Below, one piece after another: positions 62,050-64,000 of a stretch of 64,000 nucleotides of DNA. The stretch is from an uncultured Coriobacteriaceae bacterium (GTDB taxonomy: Bacteria; Actinomycetota; Coriobacteriia; Coriobacteriales; Atopobiaceae), in NCBI GenBank assembly GCA_902778135.1, contig CACYWP010000003.1:1-64000 (forward strand), given 5' to 3'. Position 1 is the stretch's first letter; each line of letters begins with the position of its first letter. A program made the position numbers and the translations under genes. The notes beneath the pieces are model-generated. The model was not told the DNA's origin. It searched no databases and worked only from the letters and a program-made list of their open reading frames with translations.

Positions 62050-63135
62050 TCAGGCGAGGCCCTTGTAGCCAAGGGTGCCGGGTGCGGCGGTGCGTCCGAA
62101 GGTGGGCTGGGCCGCCTGCTCGAGCAGGTCGTGGGACACCGCGACGATCCTCTCCTCGGGCACCGCGTTGTAGCGGTGGCAGGCACACCAGTGTCCCGGC
62201 AGCTCCTCGTAGAGGTCGGGCGCCGCAACCTCGCAGACGCCCTCCCGCGCAAAGCAGCGGTTGACGAAGCGGCAGCCTGGTGGCGGGTCGATGGGGCTGG
62301 GGACGTCGCCCTCCAGGATGATGCGCTTGCGGCGCGTCTTGGGGTCGACGCTGGGGATTGCCGACAGCAGCGCCTGGGTGTAGGGGCACAGGGGCTCGTG
62401 GTAGAGGTCCCGCTTGCCCGCGACCTCCATCAGCTTGCCCAGGTACATGACGCCGACGCGGTCGGAGACGTGCTTGACCACGTTCAGGCCGTGCGCGATG
62501 AAGAGGTAGGTCAGGCCCAGCTGGTCCTTCAGGTCGTCCAGCAGGTTGAGCACCTGGGCCTGGACCGACACGTCGAGCGCCGACACGGGCTCGTCGCAGA
62601 CGATGAGCTTGGGGTTGACTGCCAGGGCTCGGGCGATGCCCACGCGCTGGCGCTGGCCGCCGGAGAACTCGTGCGGGTAGCGGTTGCGCATGTAGGAGGC
62701 CAGGCCCACACGCTCGAACAGCTCGTCCACACGCGCGTCAACCTGATCTGGCGGCAGGATCCTGTTGGTGCGGATGGGCTCGGCGACGATGTCGCCCACG
62801 GTCATGCGCGGGTTCAGCGAGGCGTAGGGGTCCTGGAAGATCAGCTGGATGTCGGTGCACAGCGTCCTGCGCTCGCGCTCGTCCATGGCCGTCAGGTCGC
62901 GGCCTTCGAAGATGATGCGCCCCGAGGTCGGCGTCAGCAGGCCCACCAGCATCTTGCCGATGGTCGACTTTCCACAGCCGCTCTCCCCCACCAGGCCGAA
63001 CGCCTCCCCGCGTCGGATCTGGAAGCTGACGTCGTCGACCGCCTGGACGAAGGAGGTCGGCTTGCCGAAGAAGTTGGTATCCGCCACGAAGCTCTTGGTC
63101 AGGTGGCGCACGTCAAGCAGCACCTCGTCACTCAT
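62050..63135 (-). CDS. Oligopeptide/dipeptide ABC transporter ATPase (OppF/DppF class)
   Basis: A 361-residue ATPase: Walker [10 protein letters not shown] (near 50), signature [15 protein letters not shown], Walker [13 protein letters not shown] and the C-terminal Opp/Dpp cysteine region [15 protein letters not shown], seen in peptide transporters that carry an FeS-like or structural C-terminal domain. It overlaps the partner ATPase by 8 bp. A stretch after the C-terminal signature (about 40 residues) is specific to this protein. Confidence 0.94.
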   Translation of the reverse strand: MSDEVLLDVRHLTKSFVADTNFFGKPTSFVQAVDDVSFQIRRGEAFGLVGESGCGKSTIGKMLVGLLTPTSGRIIFEGRDLTAMDERERRTLCTDIQLIFQDPYASLNPRMTVGDIVAEPIRTNRILPPDQVDARVDELFERVGLASYMRNRYPHEFSGGQRQRVGIARALAVNPKLIVCDEPVSALDVSVQAQVLNLLDDLKDQLGLTYLFIAHGLNVVKHVSDRVGVMYLGKLMEVAGKRDLYHEPLCPYTQALLSAIPSVDPKTRRKRIILEGDVPSPIDPPPGCRFVNRCFAREGVCEVAAPDLYEELPGHWCACHRYNAVPEERIVAVSHDLLEQAAQPTFGRTAAPGTLGYKGLA

Positions 63136-64000
63136 GTTCGCCCTCCTCTCCCTGGAACAGGAAGCAGCGCACGCTGCGGCCCGGCTGTCCCTCGATCTCG
63201 CGCAGCTCGGGCATGCGCGTGCGGCACACGTCCATGCACCGGTCGCAACGGTCCGAGAACGGGCATCCCGGCGGCATGTCCAAGGGATTGGGCACCTGTC
63301 CGCGGATCATGAACAGGCGCTCGTTGTCGTCGTCCTCCAGGCGCGGGATGGAGTCCAGGAGCCCCAGCGTGTAGGGATGCAGGGGCCGCTCGAACAGCTG
63401 GTCGACCGGGGACTGCTCCACCACCTGGCCGCAGTACATGACCACGACGCGGTCGGCCACCTCCGAGACCACGCCCAGGTCGTGGGTGATGAGCAGGACC
63501 CCCATGTTGAACTCCTCGCGGAGGTTGTAGATGAGGTCCAGGATCTGGGCCTGGATGGTGACGTCGAGGGCCGTGGTGGGCTCGTCGGCGATGAGCAGCT
63601 TGGGGTTGCACGACAGCGCCATGGCGATCATGACGCGCTGGCGCATGCCACCCGACATCTGGTGCGGGTAGTCGCGGGCGCGCTCCTCCGGGCTGGGGAT
63701 GCCCACGACGCGCAGCATCTCGACCGCGCGGGTCCAGGCGTCCTGCTTGCTCATGCTGGTGTGCAGCCGGATGGCCTCGACAATCTGGTCGCCCACGCGA
63801 TAGACGGGGTTCAGCGAGGTCATCGGCTCCTGGAAGATCATCGAGATCTGGCCGCCGCGCACCTGCTGCATCTCCTTTTCGGAGAGGGCCAGCAGGTCCT
63901 TGCCGTCGAAGGTGATGCTGCCGTTGGCCACGTGGCCGGGCGCCTGCAGCAGGCGCATGATGGAGAGCGACGTCACGCTCTTGCCGCTGCCCGACTCGCC
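63128..64000 (-). CDS. Oligopeptide/dipeptide ABC transporter ATPase (OppD/DppD class), 5' end outside the window
   Basis: Partial: the visible 290 residues begin inside Walker A ([18 protein letters not shown]) and contain the signature [17 protein letters not shown], Walker [13 protein letters not shown] and the Opp-type end [18 protein letters not shown]. It pairs with the 62050-63135 ATPase to drive a peptide permease whose other genes must lie beyond 64000. Confidence 0.94.
   Translation of the reverse strand, partial: GESGSGKSVTSLSIMRLLQAPGHVANGSITFDGKDLLALSEKEMQQVRGGQISMIFQEPMTSLNPVYRVGDQIVEAIRLHTSMSKQDAWTRAVEMLRVVGIPSPEERARDYPHQMSGGMRQRVMIAMALSCNPKLLIADEPTTALDVTIQAQILDLIYNLREEFNMGVLLITHDLGVVSEVADRVVVMYCGQVVEQSPVDQLFERPLHPYTLGLLDSIPRLEDDDNERLFMIRGQVPNPLDMPPGCPFSDRCDRCMDVCRTRMPELREIEGQPGRSVRCFLFQGEEGEHE

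Overview
The window reads as chromosome of a GC-rich Gram-positive bacterium. The tRNA style, the oligopeptide ABC transporter, the fused RsbV/RsbW-type regulator, the DUF285 repeat protein and a double-glycine leader peptide all suit a member of the Coriobacteriia (an Olsenella/Atopobium-like relative is my best guess). This is inference: no rRNA or phylogenetic marker is present.

Left part (1-25.2 kb) looks like an integrated accessory element. It ends at a tyrosine integrase (23776-24996, minus) followed by the 3' half of a tRNA, probably tRNA-Val(GAC), at about 25171-25215, which still carries its native terminator. Inside are two divergently transcribed defence-like operons. On the minus strand are a restriction-modification-like set (GTG-start methylase subunit 7514-8461, giant T5orf172/helicase/Eco57I-type methylase 3465-7517, GIY-YIG/DUF4357 nuclease 2608-3441) and an unknown 675-residue protein (515-2542). 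On the plus strand are a 1886-residue P-loop ATPase (8835-14495) and an overlapping HEPN-motif protein (14485-15543). These are followed by an iron/siderophore-type ABC uptake operon (15654-18544), small proteins of unknown role, a single-pass TPR-like protein (20769-22808) and a phd/doc toxin-antitoxin pair (23076-23662).

Middle part (25.5-44.5 kb): an Rrf2 regulator with its oxidoreductase; a leaderless DUF285 repeat protein; small membrane proteins; a large unknown protein (31423-33552); a hybrid sensor kinase convergent with a double-TIR/Sel1/TPR protein (33765-39285); a 56-residue double-glycine peptide (39523-39693); an HD-domain protein; an AIM24 protein; and an overlapping methyltransferase/HNH nuclease pair (42798-44518). 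A 1-kb AT-richer stretch without genes follows (44519-45533).

Right part (45.5-64 kb): an EcsC/SHOCT-like protein, a fusion protein with a NADAR domain, a GTPase with a hydrophobic tail, and an Xre regulator cassette that shares an operator-like 19-mer with a decayed copy at 18661-18869. A 129-bp element with 24-bp inverted ends and a lipoprotein come next. Core genes then take over: cysteine desulfurase and mnmA (tRNA 2-thiolation), a fused anti-sigma antagonist/anti-sigma factor with a PP2C phosphatase, tRNA-Cys, tRNA-Gly and tRNA-Leu with clear promoters, and two oligopeptide ABC ATPases, the last cut by the window edge.
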